Shown here: positions 50,937 through 63,697 of the stretch, piece after piece
How positions within the stretch are numbered: the first letter of the stretch is position 1
How the letters are laid out: every line of letters begins with the position of its first letter
Assembly (NCBI RefSeq): GCF_000818015.1
Contig: NZ_CP007511.1
Location: 3,819,501 to 3,883,500, forward strand
Direction: 5' to 3'
Length of the DNA stretch: 64,000 bases
Source: Stutzerimonas balearica DSM 6083
GTDB lineage: Bacteria; Pseudomonadota; Gammaproteobacteria; Pseudomonadales; Pseudomonadaceae
Position numbers and translations under genes: made by a program
The notes under the pieces: model-generated
The model's database searches: none
What the model was told of the DNA's origin: nothing
The model's input: only the letters and a program-made list of their open reading frames with translations

Positions 50937-51460
50937 GGTCGATCCGTGGCAGATTGGCGCAGCACCAGGGTGCCGGCGCGCTGGGTGAATTCGAGTTGTT
51001 TCAGGGCGCTCATGCCGAGCAGGACCTGCTCGCTGAGAAAGCCGGGGGCGACGATGGCGCGCACGTCATGCAGCACGATGTCGCCGAGTTCCAGCCGGGC
51101 CAGGCGCGTACGGTAACCGGTGCTCGGGCCATTGGCCGTCTGCAGCATGACCGGTGCGCCGCGCTCGAGGCCCAGGCGCTTGGCCAGTTCGATCGGCACC
51201 GCGACATCGGTCGCGCCTGTGTCGAGCAGAAAGGTCACGCGCTCGCCGTTGATGCGTCCATCCGCGACGAAGTGGCCGCTGGCATTGCCGGCCAGCTGGA
51301 CCTCGACCTGGCCGCCTTCGATGCGCGAAACCGGCTCGCGGTTGGGGTTGAAGCGGTTGTCTTCCCAGTCGGCGAAAAAGCGCGTGGCCAGCAGCAGGCC
51401 CGCGCCCCAGGCGAGCACCAGCATGACCCGCCCGGCCCGTCGCCCCGCAGTCTGGGTCAC
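50933..51460 (-). CDS. Membrane-anchored retropepsin-like aspartic protease
   Basis: A 175-aa protein with one N-terminal membrane helix (about 11-28) and a periplasmic clan-AA domain with the single aspartate motif D80-T-G-A83 ([13 protein letters not shown]) and a later [10 protein letters not shown] hydrophobic-hydrophobic-Gly segment. Such single-domain retropepsins act as homodimers. The substrate is unknown. GTG start in the overlap GTGA with the preceding gene, and its stop overlaps parC (ATGA), so it lies in a strict translational chain between parE and parC. Confidence 0.88.
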   Translation of the reverse strand: MTQTAGRRAGRVMLVLAWGAGLLLATRFFADWEDNRFNPNREPVSRIEGGQVEVQLAGNASGHFVADGRINGERVTFLLDTGATDVAVPIELAKRLGLERGAPVMLQTANGPSTGYRTRLARLELGDIVLHDVRAIVAPGFLSEQVLLGMSALKQLEFTQRAGTLVLRQSATDRP

Positions 51461-52436
51461 GGCCGCGCGCCCCAGCCGCCGGCCGGAGCGGCGAAGCGCC
51501 AGATCACCGGCCGGCGTTCGCCATCGGCGCGCGCCTGGCCGTTGTTGTCCACGCCGATCCAGGCGCCTTCGGCATCCACCCAGAGCGCTTCGGCATTACC
51601 GAATGCACTGGGATAGCGACGCGACTCGGCCAGCGCCGTGTCGGCATAGGACCAGCAGCGCTCGACATCGCCGGTCGTGGCGGCACGCCGGCATACGCGG
51701 TGGGCGTTAGGCTCGAGGCTGTACAGCGCGCCTTCGTGGTAGGCCAGATCGGTGAAGCCGAGCGGCAGCGGATCAGCGCCCAGGGCTTGCGGCGGTGGCT
51801 CGCTGCCGCCTTCGGCAAACAGCACGCAACCGCCCGTGCACTGAAAACTGCTCTGCTGGCGATGCAGCACCAGTACGCCACGGCGCTCACGCTCGGCCGC
51901 CAGCCACAGGCGGGCGGCTTGCGGGTCGACGGCGATGCCTTCGAGCATGGCGTTGAAGTTCAGCAGCATGCCGCTGACACGCGCCTGGCGTACCAGCGAG
52001 TCGGGTAGCGTCAACCATTGCGCCGAACCGGCCGGGCTTACCTGCAGCACGCCGGCATGGGCTTCGCTGACCAGGTAGCGATTGCCGAGCGCATCGCAGG
52101 TCAGCCCCTCGAAATCCATCTCGCCGCCGCGCACCGCCGCGCTCGCCAGGACACGCATGCGCATGCCCCAAGGCAGCCCGCTGTCCGGCACCGGCGGCAG
52201 CTCGAACGGCTCGGCGTCGGCACGCCATGGCGAGGCGCTTGCATCGAGCCGATAGAGCCGGTCGTCCTCACGGTCGGACACCGCCCACAGGGCGTCGCCA
52301 CACCAGGCCAGCCCCGACAGGTTGCCGGCAGGCATGCCATCGACGACCTGCTCCTCGATCAGCTGCAGCTCTGCCACCTGAGCCAGCGCCAGCCACGGCG
52401 CACAGACCAGGCCCAGCGCCGCCATCCAGCGCCGCA

Positions 52437-52437
<1 letters not shown>
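51457..52437 (-). CDS. Secreted phytase-esterase-like beta-propeller protein
   Basis: A 326-aa protein with a signal peptide (1-19, ALA cleavage site) and an esterase-like activity of phytase fold (PF13449-type). Propeller signatures include NLSGLAWCGDALWAVSDREDDRLYRLD, DFEGLTCDALGNRYLVSEA and AMLEGIAVDPQAARLWLAAERER. Six cysteines in the mature part suggest disulfides. Enzymatic activity in this family is not well established. The start shares one base with the parE stop (TGATG), linking it to topoisomerase IV expression. Confidence 0.85.
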
Positions 52438-54332
<1,895 letters not shown>

Positions 54333-54950
54333 TTAGAGAACGGAAAAGTCGATGTCTAGCCAGCGCGCCGGGGCCACGCCGGCGAACGCCAGCAGCGCGG
54401 GCAGGCGTTCGGCGAAGCCCTGGAAACCATGGTCGCCACCGGCCTGGATACGCAAGGCACAGCCCTTGTAGAAATCGGCAGCGCGACGATAGTCGAGGGT
54501 TTCATCGCCGGTTTGCAGCCAGACCTGATAGCGCGCCGGATCCACTGGCGGCGGTGTTTCCAGCTCGGCCAGCGCCGCGACGTGGTCGTGGGTCAGCTCC
54601 CAGACTTCGCCGGTGTAGAGGTTGGTCTGCGCGCCCAGGTAGCCATCGAACAGGCGATGCGGCAGCACTGCCGGATTGATCAGCAGGGCCTTGAGGCCAT
54701 GGCGCTCGGCCAGGTGCGTCGCATAGTAGCCGCCCAGGGAGCTGCCGACCAGCAGCGGGCGCCCGAGCTCGTCGATGCATTGCTCGAGCTGAGCGATCGC
54801 CCGACGCGGATGATGATGCAGCTCGGGGACGCGTAGTCGCTCGGCCAGGCCGACCCGCTGCATCGCTGCGCTGAGCTGGCTCGCTTTCTGTGACAGCGGC
54901 GAACTGTTGAAACCGTGAATGTAGAGAATGGCGGGTTGAGCGAGGGTCAT
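54333..54950 (-). CDS. yqiA: YqiA-type alpha/beta-hydrolase
   Basis: A 205-aa small esterase. The nucleophile motif is G69-S-S71-L-G73 and the oxyanion segment ILYIHGFNSSP (8-18) is conserved; a late GGDHGF supplies the histidine. E. coli YqiA cleaves short acyl and palmitoyl-CoA-like esters. The cpdA-yqiA-parE order is conserved from Enterobacteria to Pseudomonas. It lies 93 bases after cpdA and 9 before parE. Confidence 0.93.
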   Translation of the reverse strand: MTLAQPAILYIHGFNSSPLSQKASQLSAAMQRVGLAERLRVPELHHHPRRAIAQLEQCIDELGRPLLVGSSLGGYYATHLAERHGLKALLINPAVLPHRLFDGYLGAQTNLYTGEVWELTHDHVAALAELETPPPVDPARYQVWLQTGDETLDYRRAADFYKGCALRIQAGGDHGFQGFAERLPALLAFAGVAPARWLDIDFSVL

Positions 54951-55043
54951 TGGAATGCAGGCCGAAAAGGACAGGAAAGGCTACAAGGCCCGAGCGACCC
55001 ACCGCAAGCCGAGCGCCCCGACGGCCCTCACGACTGGGCCCGC

Positions 55044-55859
55044 TCAATATCCCCGGACGCTGTAGTCGACCTCGAAGGCGATGCCGCTGACGCGGGAAAC
55101 GCCGGTTTCGATCCGGCCGTCGGCATGCAGCCTCAGCCAGCGGTAGCCGGGTGCGCGGGTGTCAACCTGGAAGTCCTCGCTGCCGGGTGCGAACTGCACG
55201 CCGGTCGACGGCGACGCCAGCAGGCGCACGCCGTCACGCCAGCCGTCGAACTCCTGGTGAATGTGCCCCCACAGCAAAGCACGCACGTTGCTGTGCCGGT
55301 CGAGCACCTCGAACAGCGCCTCGGCATCGTGCAGCCCGATGCGGTCCATCCAGCGGCTGCCGATCGCAACCGGATGGTGGTGCAGGCAGATCAGATGATG
55401 GCGATCCGGCGCCTGGCGCAGCGTACGCTCGAGAAAGGTCAGCTGCTCCTCGGCCAGGCGGCCGAACACTGCGCCCGGCACCAGGGTATCGAGCAACACG
55501 ACCCGCCAGGCGCCAACTTCGGCGACCGGCTCCAGCAGGCGTTCCGGATCGGCCACCGCGCGCATGGCGGTCAGTTCGTCGTGGTTGCCCGGGCACCAGC
55601 GAATCGGCGCACGAAGACGCGACGACTGCTCGCGAAAGCGCTGATAGGAGGCAACCGAACCATCCTGCGAAAGATCGCCGGTCGCCAGCGCCAGATCGAT
55701 CACCGGCTGTTCGGCCAGCACCAGATCGACGACCTTGCCCAGGCTGTCATGGGTATCGAGCCCAAGCAGTCGCCCGTCCGCCTCGGCGAACAGATGACTG
55801 TCGGTGATCTGCACCAGCAGTACGGAATCTTCAGCGGTGGTAAGGGGGGCGCCCGGCAA
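55044..55859 (-). CDS. cpdA: 3',5'-cyclic-AMP phosphodiesterase CpdA
   Basis: A 271-aa class III metallophosphoesterase that lowers cAMP. Metal motifs are DSH (in VQITDSHLF), GDLSQDG, GNHD, HHHP and GHIHQ, the complete set. The start is TTG 55859, with AGGAG a few bases upstream; the product then begins near the family N-terminus. Longer upstream open sequence contains a promoter-like element and is unlikely to be translated. In Pseudomonas, CpdA sets cAMP for Vfr signalling and type IV pilus output. Confidence 0.93.
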   Translation of the reverse strand: MPGAPLTTAEDSVLLVQITDSHLFAEADGRLLGLDTHDSLGKVVDLVLAEQPVIDLALATGDLSQDGSVASYQRFREQSSRLRAPIRWCPGNHDELTAMRAVADPERLLEPVAEVGAWRVVLLDTLVPGAVFGRLAEEQLTFLERTLRQAPDRHHLICLHHHPVAIGSRWMDRIGLHDAEALFEVLDRHSNVRALLWGHIHQEFDGWRDGVRLLASPSTGVQFAPGSEDFQVDTRAPGYRWLRLHADGRIETGVSRVSGIAFEVDYSVRGY

Positions 55860-55889
55860 GACCCTTCTCCTCGAACGGAATCGCCTGAA

Positions 55890-55918
55890 ATTATGGTGGC
55901 CAGCCCCGTGAGGGGTAA
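55890..55918 (-). promoter_or_regulatory. Candidate cpdA promoter
   Basis: On the minus strand TTACCC (55918-55913), 17 bases, CATAAT (55895-55890); the -10 lies 36 bases before the TTG start. Confidence 0.42.
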
Positions 55919-55996
55919 ACCACGGGTTTGGTGCCTCGGTCACATAACCGGCCGTTCACCCTGTACGCCGGCCCGCTCACCTGACCGCCGCAGCCG

Positions 55997-56443
55997 TCAG
56001 AGCACCGGAGCCAGTTCATGCCCGCAGGCCAGGCAATGGCTCAGCCACTCACCAAGGAAGAGATTGAGCTGGCTCTTCTCGTCGGGCTGGTGCATCTGCG
56101 CGTTGGGATAGGCATAGATGCTGCGCAGGCGCCGGGCGTTTTCCGCCCGCACCACCTCGGCCATGCGCGCGTCGTGGTACACGCGCACCTCCATCTTCGG
56201 CACCGGCAGCCAGCTCAGGCATTGCGCCTGACTGACCTGCACGGTACTGGTATAGGGGCAGCTCTCGAGCACCTCGAGCGTCAGCACGCCGAGGGCCAGA
56301 TCGCCCTGGCTGAGGGCGATGCGGCGGGTCGCACCGACTTCGCGCATCTCGGGCAGCAGGCGCGTCAGCCGCAGATAATTGGCCTCGCAGGCGGCCTGCA
56401 ATTCGCGCAGGTCGACGCGGTAGCGCTCACGCGCCAGCCTCAT
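55997..56443 (-). CDS. yqiB: YqiB-like DUF1249 protein
   Basis: A 148-aa DUF1249 protein of unknown function. It has no signal or membrane segment; RYRVDLRELQAACEANYLRLTRLLP at the start and the aromatic YPNAQMHQPDEKSQLNLFLGEWL block are characteristic. I chose ATG 56443, which overlaps the nudF stop as ATGA; ATG 56449 is two codons longer. The nudF-yqiB-cpdA-yqiA-parE order is the conserved gammaproteobacterial one. Confidence 0.88.
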   Translation of the reverse strand: MRLARERYRVDLRELQAACEANYLRLTRLLPEMREVGATRRIALSQGDLALGVLTLEVLESCPYTSTVQVSQAQCLSWLPVPKMEVRVYHDARMAEVVRAENARRLRSIYAYPNAQMHQPDEKSQLNLFLGEWLSHCLACGHELAPVL

Positions 56444-57057
56444 CGCCATGCTCCCCTCACATCGTCACGATTGAGCGCCAACCATTGCAGGGCGATGATG
56501 CTGGCCGCGTTGTCGATGCGCCCGTCACGAACCGCCTGCAGTGCCTGCGCGAGCGGCCAGACATGCACGCGAATGTCCTCGCCCTCTTCGGCCAACCCGA
56601 AGACGCCGCCGGCAGTGGTGCTGTCGCAGCGTGCCACGTACAGGTGCACCTGCTCATCGCTGCCGCCGGGCGACGGGAAGTAGCGCGTCACCGGCCAGAG
56701 TTCGCCCAGCGTCACGCCCGCCTCTTCCATGGCCTCGCGGCGAGCCACCTCCTCCGGTTGCTCCTCCTTGTCGATCAACCCAGCCACCAGCTCGATGAGC
56801 CAGGGGTTGCTGACCTTGCCATAGGCGCCGACACGGAACTGTTCGATCAGTACCACCTGATCGGTCCGAGGATCGTAGGGGAGCACGCAGACGGCATCGT
56901 GGCGCACGAAGAGCTCACGGCTCAATTCGGCGCCCATGCCGCCGGCGAACAGGCGATGGCGCAAATGCAACCTTTCCAGCCGGTAGAAGCCGCTGAAGCA
57001 TTGCTCACGTCGGAGGATCTGGACATCATCCGGACCCGGTTCGAAGGTTTCGGTCAT
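56440..57057 (-). CDS. nudF: ADP-ribose pyrophosphatase NudF
   Basis: A 205-aa Nudix hydrolase that splits ADP-ribose to AMP and ribose 5-phosphate. The Nudix box G93-x5-E-x7-REAMEEAGV115 is complete, and the residues after it (VTRYFPSPGGSDE) fit the ADP-ribose subgroup. It is first in the nudF-yqiB-cpdA-yqiA-parE-parC run. No clear -10 box was found upstream; the 204-base divergent gap to the DUF3298 gene holds nothing else I can name. Confidence 0.95.
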   Translation of the reverse strand: MTETFEPGPDDVQILRREQCFSGFYRLERLHLRHRLFAGGMGAELSRELFVRHDAVCVLPYDPRTDQVVLIEQFRVGAYGKVSNPWLIELVAGLIDKEEQPEEVARREAMEEAGVTLGELWPVTRYFPSPGGSDEQVHLYVARCDSTTAGGVFGLAEEGEDIRVHVWPLAQALQAVRDGRIDNAASIIALQWLALNRDDVRGAWR

Positions 57058-57261
57058 TACTGCTCACTTTTGACTTCGGTTGCACCAGCGCAGCAGCGCC
57101 GGCACCTGGGGCGAATGAGAAGCTCCGCTGCCATGCTAGCGCGACAGCGGCAACGGCGCAGCCTCGGGCCGACCAGGCGGTCGCCCGATGGCCGCATGAC
57201 GCCTGACGAACTTCACCCGCCGACGACACTCGAAACGGCACTCGTATCGATAGGCAATCCG

Positions 57262-57990
57262 ATGAAGCGTTCCCTGACTCTCGCCTCCCTGCTGCTGGTA
57301 CCCCTGCTGCTTACCGGCTGCCAGCATGGCCTGCTGGCTCCAGCGATCGAACCGACCCGCAAGGTCACCGAGGTCAAGCCCACCGGCTGCAACAATGAAG
57401 ACTGCCCACTGGTGAACATCGACCTGCAGCGTTTCGATCTGCCCGAGCTGGACCGTCTGGTCGACCAGCGCCTGCGGCAGATGACCCTCAACGCGCCGGA
57501 CGACCGGCTGCCGGCCACGCTCGAAGCCTACCAGGCGGACTTCCTGGCCCGCGCCGAACCCGGCTGGGCAAGCTACCTGCAGGCCAAGCTGCGCGAGCAG
57601 CACGATGGGTTGCTGGTGGTCGAGCTGTCCAGCTATCTCTACACCGGCGGCGCCCACGGCATGCCGGGGCGGGGCTTCATCAATTTCGACCGCGAGACGA
57701 ATCGCGCCGTCGGCCTGCAGGACATGCTCGTACCGGGCACGGAAGGGGCCTTCTGGCGGCTCGCCGAGCAGGCCCATCAGCGCTGGCTGGCGGAAAACGA
57801 CCTGGCCGGCGACACGCAGTTCCAGCAGAACTGGCCGTTCCGCGAAACAAGCCACATCGCGCTGCTGAAAGACGGCGTGCTGCTCAAGTACGACGTCTAC
57901 AGCCTTGCGCCCTACTCCTTCGGACATCCCGAGCTGCTGATCGACTACGACCAGCTCAAGGGCATCCTGCGCGAGCGGTTTCTGCCCTGA
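57262..57990 (+). CDS. DUF3298/DUF4163 lipoprotein (RsiV-like fold)
   Basis: A 242-aa lipoprotein (lipobox LTGC, C20). The mature part has the DUF4163-DUF3298 pattern: VNIDLQRF at the start, LLVVELSSYLYTGGAHGMPG in the centre and a C-terminal DVYSLAPYSFGHPELLIDYDQLKGIL block, as in RsiV and related substrate-binding domains. It has no transmembrane anti-sigma module, so it is probably an envelope sensor or binding protein. No sigma factor gene is adjacent. It ends next to a very strong hairpin. Confidence 0.85.
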   Translation: MKRSLTLASLLLVPLLLTGCQHGLLAPAIEPTRKVTEVKPTGCNNEDCPLVNIDLQRFDLPELDRLVDQRLRQMTLNAPDDRLPATLEAYQADFLARAEPGWASYLQAKLREQHDGLLVVELSSYLYTGGAHGMPGRGFINFDRETNRAVGLQDMLVPGTEGAFWRLAEQAHQRWLAENDLAGDTQFQQNWPFRETSHIALLKDGVLLKYDVYSLAPYSFGHPELLIDYDQLKGILRERFLP

Positions 57991-57996
57991 CCCCCA

Positions 57997-58050
57997 CTGC
58001 GCATGGCGGTGGCGGAGCCGCCATGCGCAGCAAGGCGCCCGGCGCGCCGG
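57997..58050. repeat. Long perfect hairpin plus palindrome between convergent genes
   Basis: CTGCGCATGGCGG (57997-58009) and CCGCCATGCGCAG (58018-58030) form a perfect 13-bp stem with an 8-base loop. It is followed by the perfect 12-bp palindrome CCGGCGCGCCGG (58039-58050). It lies between the DUF3298 gene and thiC. There is no T-run; it could be a REP-type element or act as a two-way transcript end. Confidence 0.55.
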
Positions 58051-58080
58051 CGGCCGCAACCGCCCGCCACCTCCAGGCGA

Positions 58081-60158
<2,078 letters not shown>

Positions 60159-60172
60159 CAAGAACGAACCCG

Positions 60173-60178
60173 AGTCTA
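60173..60178 (-). promoter_or_regulatory. -10 box for the thiC riboswitch transcript
   Basis: TAGACT on the minus strand, just before the riboswitch 5' end, giving a predicted start within about 10 bases of the aptamer. This independently supports the recurrent TAGACT -10 form. Confidence 0.5.
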
Positions 60179-60302
60179 GAGGAGAGCGTTGGCGAATGCC
60201 ATCGGCAACCGGCCAGGCGTCCGACCAGCGGGTCACAATCAGTCCGACGAACCTCCGCGATGACCGCTTGCCAGCCCCGCAACGACGCCTGTTGCACGCG
60301 CC

Positions 60303-60331
60303 TTGACCCTCCAACACCTGCCGCTTAGCCT
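60303..60331 (+). promoter_or_regulatory. Promoter of tolC
   Basis: TTGACC (60303-60308), 17 bases, TAGCCT (60326-60331), 36 bases before the ATG. The best complete sigma-70 match in the window. The remaining 60179-60302 stretch holds nothing I can name. Confidence 0.55.
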
Positions 60332-60361
60332 TCAGCGCTACGCCCACCCGAGGATGGACCC

Positions 60362-61819
60362 ATGTTCCGCAAACTTCCCCTGGCCCTCGCCCTGGCCGCA
60401 TTGACCAGCGGAGCGGCTCTGGCCGCGCCCGAGGCGCCCCTGGCCAGCCGGACGGACCTGATCAGCGTCTACCAGCAGGCGGTCAACAACAATGCCGATC
60501 TCGCCGCGGCCCGCGCGCAGTTCCGCGCCACTCAGGAAGTCGTTCCGCAGGCGCGCGCCGGCCTCCTGCCGAACCTGAGCGCCGGCGCCGAGCTGAGCGA
60601 TACCGAAACGGACGTGGACACCAGCCTGGGCAACCGCAACCTCTCGCGCAGTGGCACGACCTACCAGGCTGTGCTCAGCCAGCCGCTGTTCCGCGCCGAC
60701 CGCTGGTTCCAGCTGCAAGCGGCGCAGGCGCTGAGCGAGCAGGCCGCCCTGCAGTACTCGGTGGCCGAGCAGGATTTGGTGCTGCAGAGCGCCCAGGCCT
60801 ATTTTTCGGTGCTGCGCGCGCAGGACAACCTGGCGGCGATCAAGGCCGAGGAGGCCGCCTTCAAGCGCCAGCTGGACCAGGCCAATGAGCGTTTCGACGT
60901 CGGCCTGTCGGACCGCACGGATGTCCTCGAAGCCCAGGCCGGCTACGACACCGCGCGCGCCAACCGGATGATCGCCCAGCGCCAGGTCGACGATGCCTTC
61001 CAGGCGCTGTTCACCCTGACCAACCGCGAATACCTGGCACTCGAAGGCATCGAGCATGGCCTGCCCGTGCTGCCGCCGGTGCCGAACGACGCCCGCGCCT
61101 GGGTCGATACCGCCACCCGGCAGAACCTCAACCTGCTGGCCGCCAACCATGCCGTCGACGCCTCCGAGCAGACGCTCCGCCAGCGTCGCGCCGGTCATGC
61201 GCCCACGCTGGATGCCGTGGCCTCCTATCGCAAGGGTGACAACGACGCCCTCGGGTTCGCCAACAGCGGGATGGCCGACGCACTGCCCGATTTCCCCCGC
61301 TACAACGGCGACGTCGAACAGCGCAGCATCGGCCTGCAGCTGAACATACCGCTCTATACTGGCGGCCTGACCAGCTCCCAGACCCGCGAGGCCTACTACC
61401 GGCTCGACCAGACCGAACAACAGCGCGAAAGCCTGCGCCGCCAGGTGGTCGAGGCCACGCGCAACCTGCACCGGGCGGTGAACACCGATATCGAGCAGGT
61501 CCAGGCACGGCGGCAGTCGATCATCTCCAACCAGAGCGCGCTGGAGGCAACGGAGATCGGCTACCAGGTCGGCACCCGTAACATCGTCGATGTGCTCGAC
61601 ACCCAGCGCCGCCTGTATGCGGCGGTACGCAACTACAACGACGCGCGTTACGACTACATTCTCGATACGCTTCGCCTGAAGCAGGCCGCCGGCACCCTCA
61701 GCCCGGACGACCTCGCCGAGCTGTCGGGCTACCTCAAGGCGGACTACGACCCGGATCAGGACTTCCTGCCCCCGGATCTGTCGCAGAGCGTCGGCCAGCC
61801 GGTGCGGGTCGATTATTGA
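60362..61819 (+). CDS. tolC: TolC-family outer-membrane channel
   Basis: A 485-aa outer-membrane efflux protein for type I secretion or tripartite pumps. Signal peptide 1-21; two homologous halves each with long coiled-coil helices (for example ALQYSVAEQDLVLQSAQAYFSVLRAQ, about 125-150, and the NLHRAVNTDIEQVQARRQSI segment, about 365-390) and beta-strand hairpins. YQVGTRNIVDVLDTQRRLYAA is the typical second-half motif. GAGGA lies eight bases before the ATG. No membrane-fusion or ABC partner gene is adjacent, which is normal for the housekeeping TolC next to the thiC/nudF region. Confidence 0.94.
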   Translation: MFRKLPLALALAALTSGAALAAPEAPLASRTDLISVYQQAVNNNADLAAARAQFRATQEVVPQARAGLLPNLSAGAELSDTETDVDTSLGNRNLSRSGTTYQAVLSQPLFRADRWFQLQAAQALSEQAALQYSVAEQDLVLQSAQAYFSVLRAQDNLAAIKAEEAAFKRQLDQANERFDVGLSDRTDVLEAQAGYDTARANRMIAQRQVDDAFQALFTLTNREYLALEGIEHGLPVLPPVPNDARAWVDTATRQNLNLLAANHAVDASEQTLRQRRAGHAPTLDAVASYRKGDNDALGFANSGMADALPDFPRYNGDVEQRSIGLQLNIPLYTGGLTSSQTREAYYRLDQTEQQRESLRRQVVEATRNLHRAVNTDIEQVQARRQSIISNQSALEATEIGYQVGTRNIVDVLDTQRRLYAAVRNYNDARYDYILDTLRLKQAAGTLSPDDLAELSGYLKADYDPDQDFLPPDLSQSVGQPVRVDY

Positions 61820-61852
61820 GACAGGGTCTGCGAAGGCTCGCTTGAGCCATGA

Positions 61853-61876
61853 TCGGGTGGGCTTCAGCTCACCCGA
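61853..61876. other. Hairpin between tolC and waaA
   Basis: TCGGGTGGGCT (61853-61863) pairs with AGCTCACCCGA (61866-61876) with one G-T pair; the small apex will open. No T-run. It lies in the convergent gap. Confidence 0.4.
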
Positions 61877-61924
61877 CCTCTCCGAGCACCCCGCCGCTCA
61901 CAGGCGCGTTCACCCGCCAGGCCG

Positions 61925-63196
61925 CTACCGGCCAAGCAAGCGCTCGAGTCCCGCCAACAGCCGTTGCAGCGCGCCCTGGTTGGCCTTGAGCACGCGCAAC
62001 CCGGCGTCACGCATGCCTTGCGCGACGGCCGTATCGCACCAGAGCTCGCCAACCGCCCTCGCCAGCTGCTCGGCATCCGCCACTTCGCGCAGCGCACCGG
62101 CCTCGCGCAGTTGCGCTGCGATCTCGAGGAAGTTGAACAGGTGCGGCCCGCTGAGCACTGGCTTGCCCAGCGCCGCCGGTTCCAGCAGGTTGTGCCCCCC
62201 GTTGGGCACCAGGCTGCCACCGACGAACGCCACGTCGGCAAGCGCAAACAGAAACAGCAGCTCGCCCATGGTGTCACCGACCAGTACCTGCGTTTCGCTC
62301 TGAACCGCTTCGCCGGTCGAGCGCCGAACCGCGCTCAGGCCTTCGCGGCGGCAGAGTTCGAACACCGAGGCGAAGCGCTCCGGATGCCGCGGCACCAGGA
62401 TCAGCAAGGCGTCAGGGTGCGCAGCGAGCAGGGTGCGATGCGCGGCGAGCACGATTTCGTCCTCGCCCTGGTGAGTGCTCGCCGCTATCCAGACCGGGCG
62501 ATGCTGCGCCTGCCATTGCCCACGCAGTTGCTCGGCCCGCTGCGGCAGCGCCGGGTCGATGCTCAGGTCGAATTTGATCGAGCCGGTGACCTGCACACAT
62601 GCGCTGCGGGCGCCAAGCCGGCGAAAGCGCTCGGCCTCGGCTTCGGTCTGCACCGCGATCAGCGCCAGTTCACCGAGCATTGGCGCGGTCAGCCCGGAAA
62701 AGCGTGCATAACCGCGCGCAGAACGTTCGGACAAGCGGGCGTTGGCCAGCGCCACTGGAATACCGCGCTGCGCACACTGATGAATGTGGTTCGGCCAAAG
62801 TTCGGTTTCCATCACCACCGCGAGCCGCGGACGGGCCCGCTCGATGAACCGCGCCGCGGCCCAGGGCAAGTCGTAGGGCAGATAGCAATGCTGCACGCTG
62901 TCGCCAAACAGCGCACGGATGCGCTCGGAACCGGTCGGCGTCATGCAGGTGACGGTGATCGGCAGTTGCGGATGGCGCGCCATCAGCTGGCGAATCATCG
63001 GTGCCGCGGCAATGCTCTCGCCCACCGACACGGCATGCACCCAGATGCCGCCGGGACGCAACGCCGGCAGCCCGAGCGCAAAGCGTTCACCGATGCGCTG
63101 CCGATAGGCCGGCGCACGGCGTCCGCGCCAGAACAGACGCAGCAGGATCAGGGGCAAGCCGAGGTGGAACAACAGCGTATAGAGGGTGCGATTCAT
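61925..63196 (-). CDS. waaA: 3-deoxy-D-manno-octulosonic acid transferase WaaA (KdtA)
   Basis: A 423-aa inner-membrane-associated GT-B glycosyltransferase that adds Kdo to lipid A. One N-terminal anchor helix (about 4-20), then the acceptor domain with GGIWVHAVSVGE (about 50-61, carrying the catalytic-type Glu) and the donor domain with FVGGSLVPNGGHNLLEPAALGKPVLSGPH. I chose ATG 63196, which gives the family N-terminus; longer upstream open sequence includes the promoter of the divergent SMR gene. Confidence 0.95.
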   Translation of the reverse strand: MNRTLYTLLFHLGLPLILLRLFWRGRRAPAYRQRIGERFALGLPALRPGGIWVHAVSVGESIAAAPMIRQLMARHPQLPITVTCMTPTGSERIRALFGDSVQHCYLPYDLPWAAARFIERARPRLAVVMETELWPNHIHQCAQRGIPVALANARLSERSARGYARFSGLTAPMLGELALIAVQTEAEAERFRRLGARSACVQVTGSIKFDLSIDPALPQRAEQLRGQWQAQHRPVWIAASTHQGEDEIVLAAHRTLLAAHPDALLILVPRHPERFASVFELCRREGLSAVRRSTGEAVQSETQVLVGDTMGELLFLFALADVAFVGGSLVPNGGHNLLEPAALGKPVLSGPHLFNFLEIAAQLREAGALREVADAEQLARAVGELWCDTAVAQGMRDAGLRVLKANQGALQRLLAGLERLLGR

Positions 63197-63252
63197 GGGC
63201 GCGGAGCTTAACAAGCTGCCTGGCCGCGAGCCACAGCCGCTGCCGGGCGAAC

Positions 63253-63282
63253 TTGTCAGCGGGAGCACGACCGAACGATATG
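63253..63282 (+). promoter_or_regulatory. Weak promoter of the SMR gene
   Basis: TTGTCA (63253-63258), 18 bases, GATATG (63277-63282), 31 bases before the ATG. -35 good, -10 poor. Confidence 0.35.
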
Positions 63283-63307
63283 CCCTCGTCACCAACAGGA
63301 TTGCGTC

Positions 63308-63640
63308 ATGTCCGGCTACCTCTACCTGGCTATCGCCATCTGCGCCGAAGTTGTCGCCACCACCTCGATGAAAGCTCTGGCTGGCTTCAGCCGCCCTCTG
63401 CCCTTGCTGCTGGTGGTCACCGGCTACGGCCTGTCGTTCTGGATGCTTGCCCTGGTGGTTCGCACCATCCCGGTGGGCATCGCCTATGCCATCTGGGCCG
63501 GGCTCGGCATCGTACTGGTCAGCATCGCGGCGGCGATCCTCTATCGCCAGCACCTGGACCTGCCGGCCGTGCTGGGCATGGCGCTGATCATCGCCGGCGT
63601 GGTGGTCATCCAGTTGTTCTCCGGCAGCACCGGCCACTAA
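63308..63640 (+). CDS. Small multidrug resistance (EmrE-type) transporter
   Basis: A 110-aa four-helix dual-topology proton antiporter. The essential membrane glutamate is E14 in AICAEVVATTSMK; the AYAIWAGLGIVLVS segment (about 60-73) with W63 and the LRPLPLLLVVTGYGLSFWMLA helix are typical of SMR drug exporters rather than guanidinium exporters. Substrates are likely quaternary ammonium or cationic dyes. It lies between divergent waaA and the FAD oxidoreductase gene. Confidence 0.93.
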   Translation: MSGYLYLAIAICAEVVATTSMKALAGFSRPLPLLLVVTGYGLSFWMLALVVRTIPVGIAYAIWAGLGIVLVSIAAAILYRQHLDLPAVLGMALIIAGVVVIQLFSGSTGH

Positions 63641-63659
63641 GCTGCTGGCGGACTGCAGT

Positions 63660-63665
63660 TATACT
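63660..63665 (+). promoter_or_regulatory. -10 box before the FAD oxidoreductase gene
   Basis: TATACT followed by GCGCG, 38 bases before the ATG; almost identical in context to the Smp-type gene promoter at 46201. Confidence 0.45.
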
Positions 63666-63697
63666 GCGCGACCGTTTCCTCCAGATGAGGTCTGCAC

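Noticed and set aside
48051..51116. A 1021-codon open frame on the plus strand across parC
   Set aside because: It is the reverse complement shadow of parC and its neighbours, which carry unmistakable topoisomerase motifs. It has His/Gln/Arg-rich composition and no recognisable domain.
57058..57261. Small gene or regulatory RNA in the nudF/DUF3298 divergent gap
   Set aside because: Open stretches have no start with a ribosome-binding site and no terminator or aptamer-like pattern was seen.
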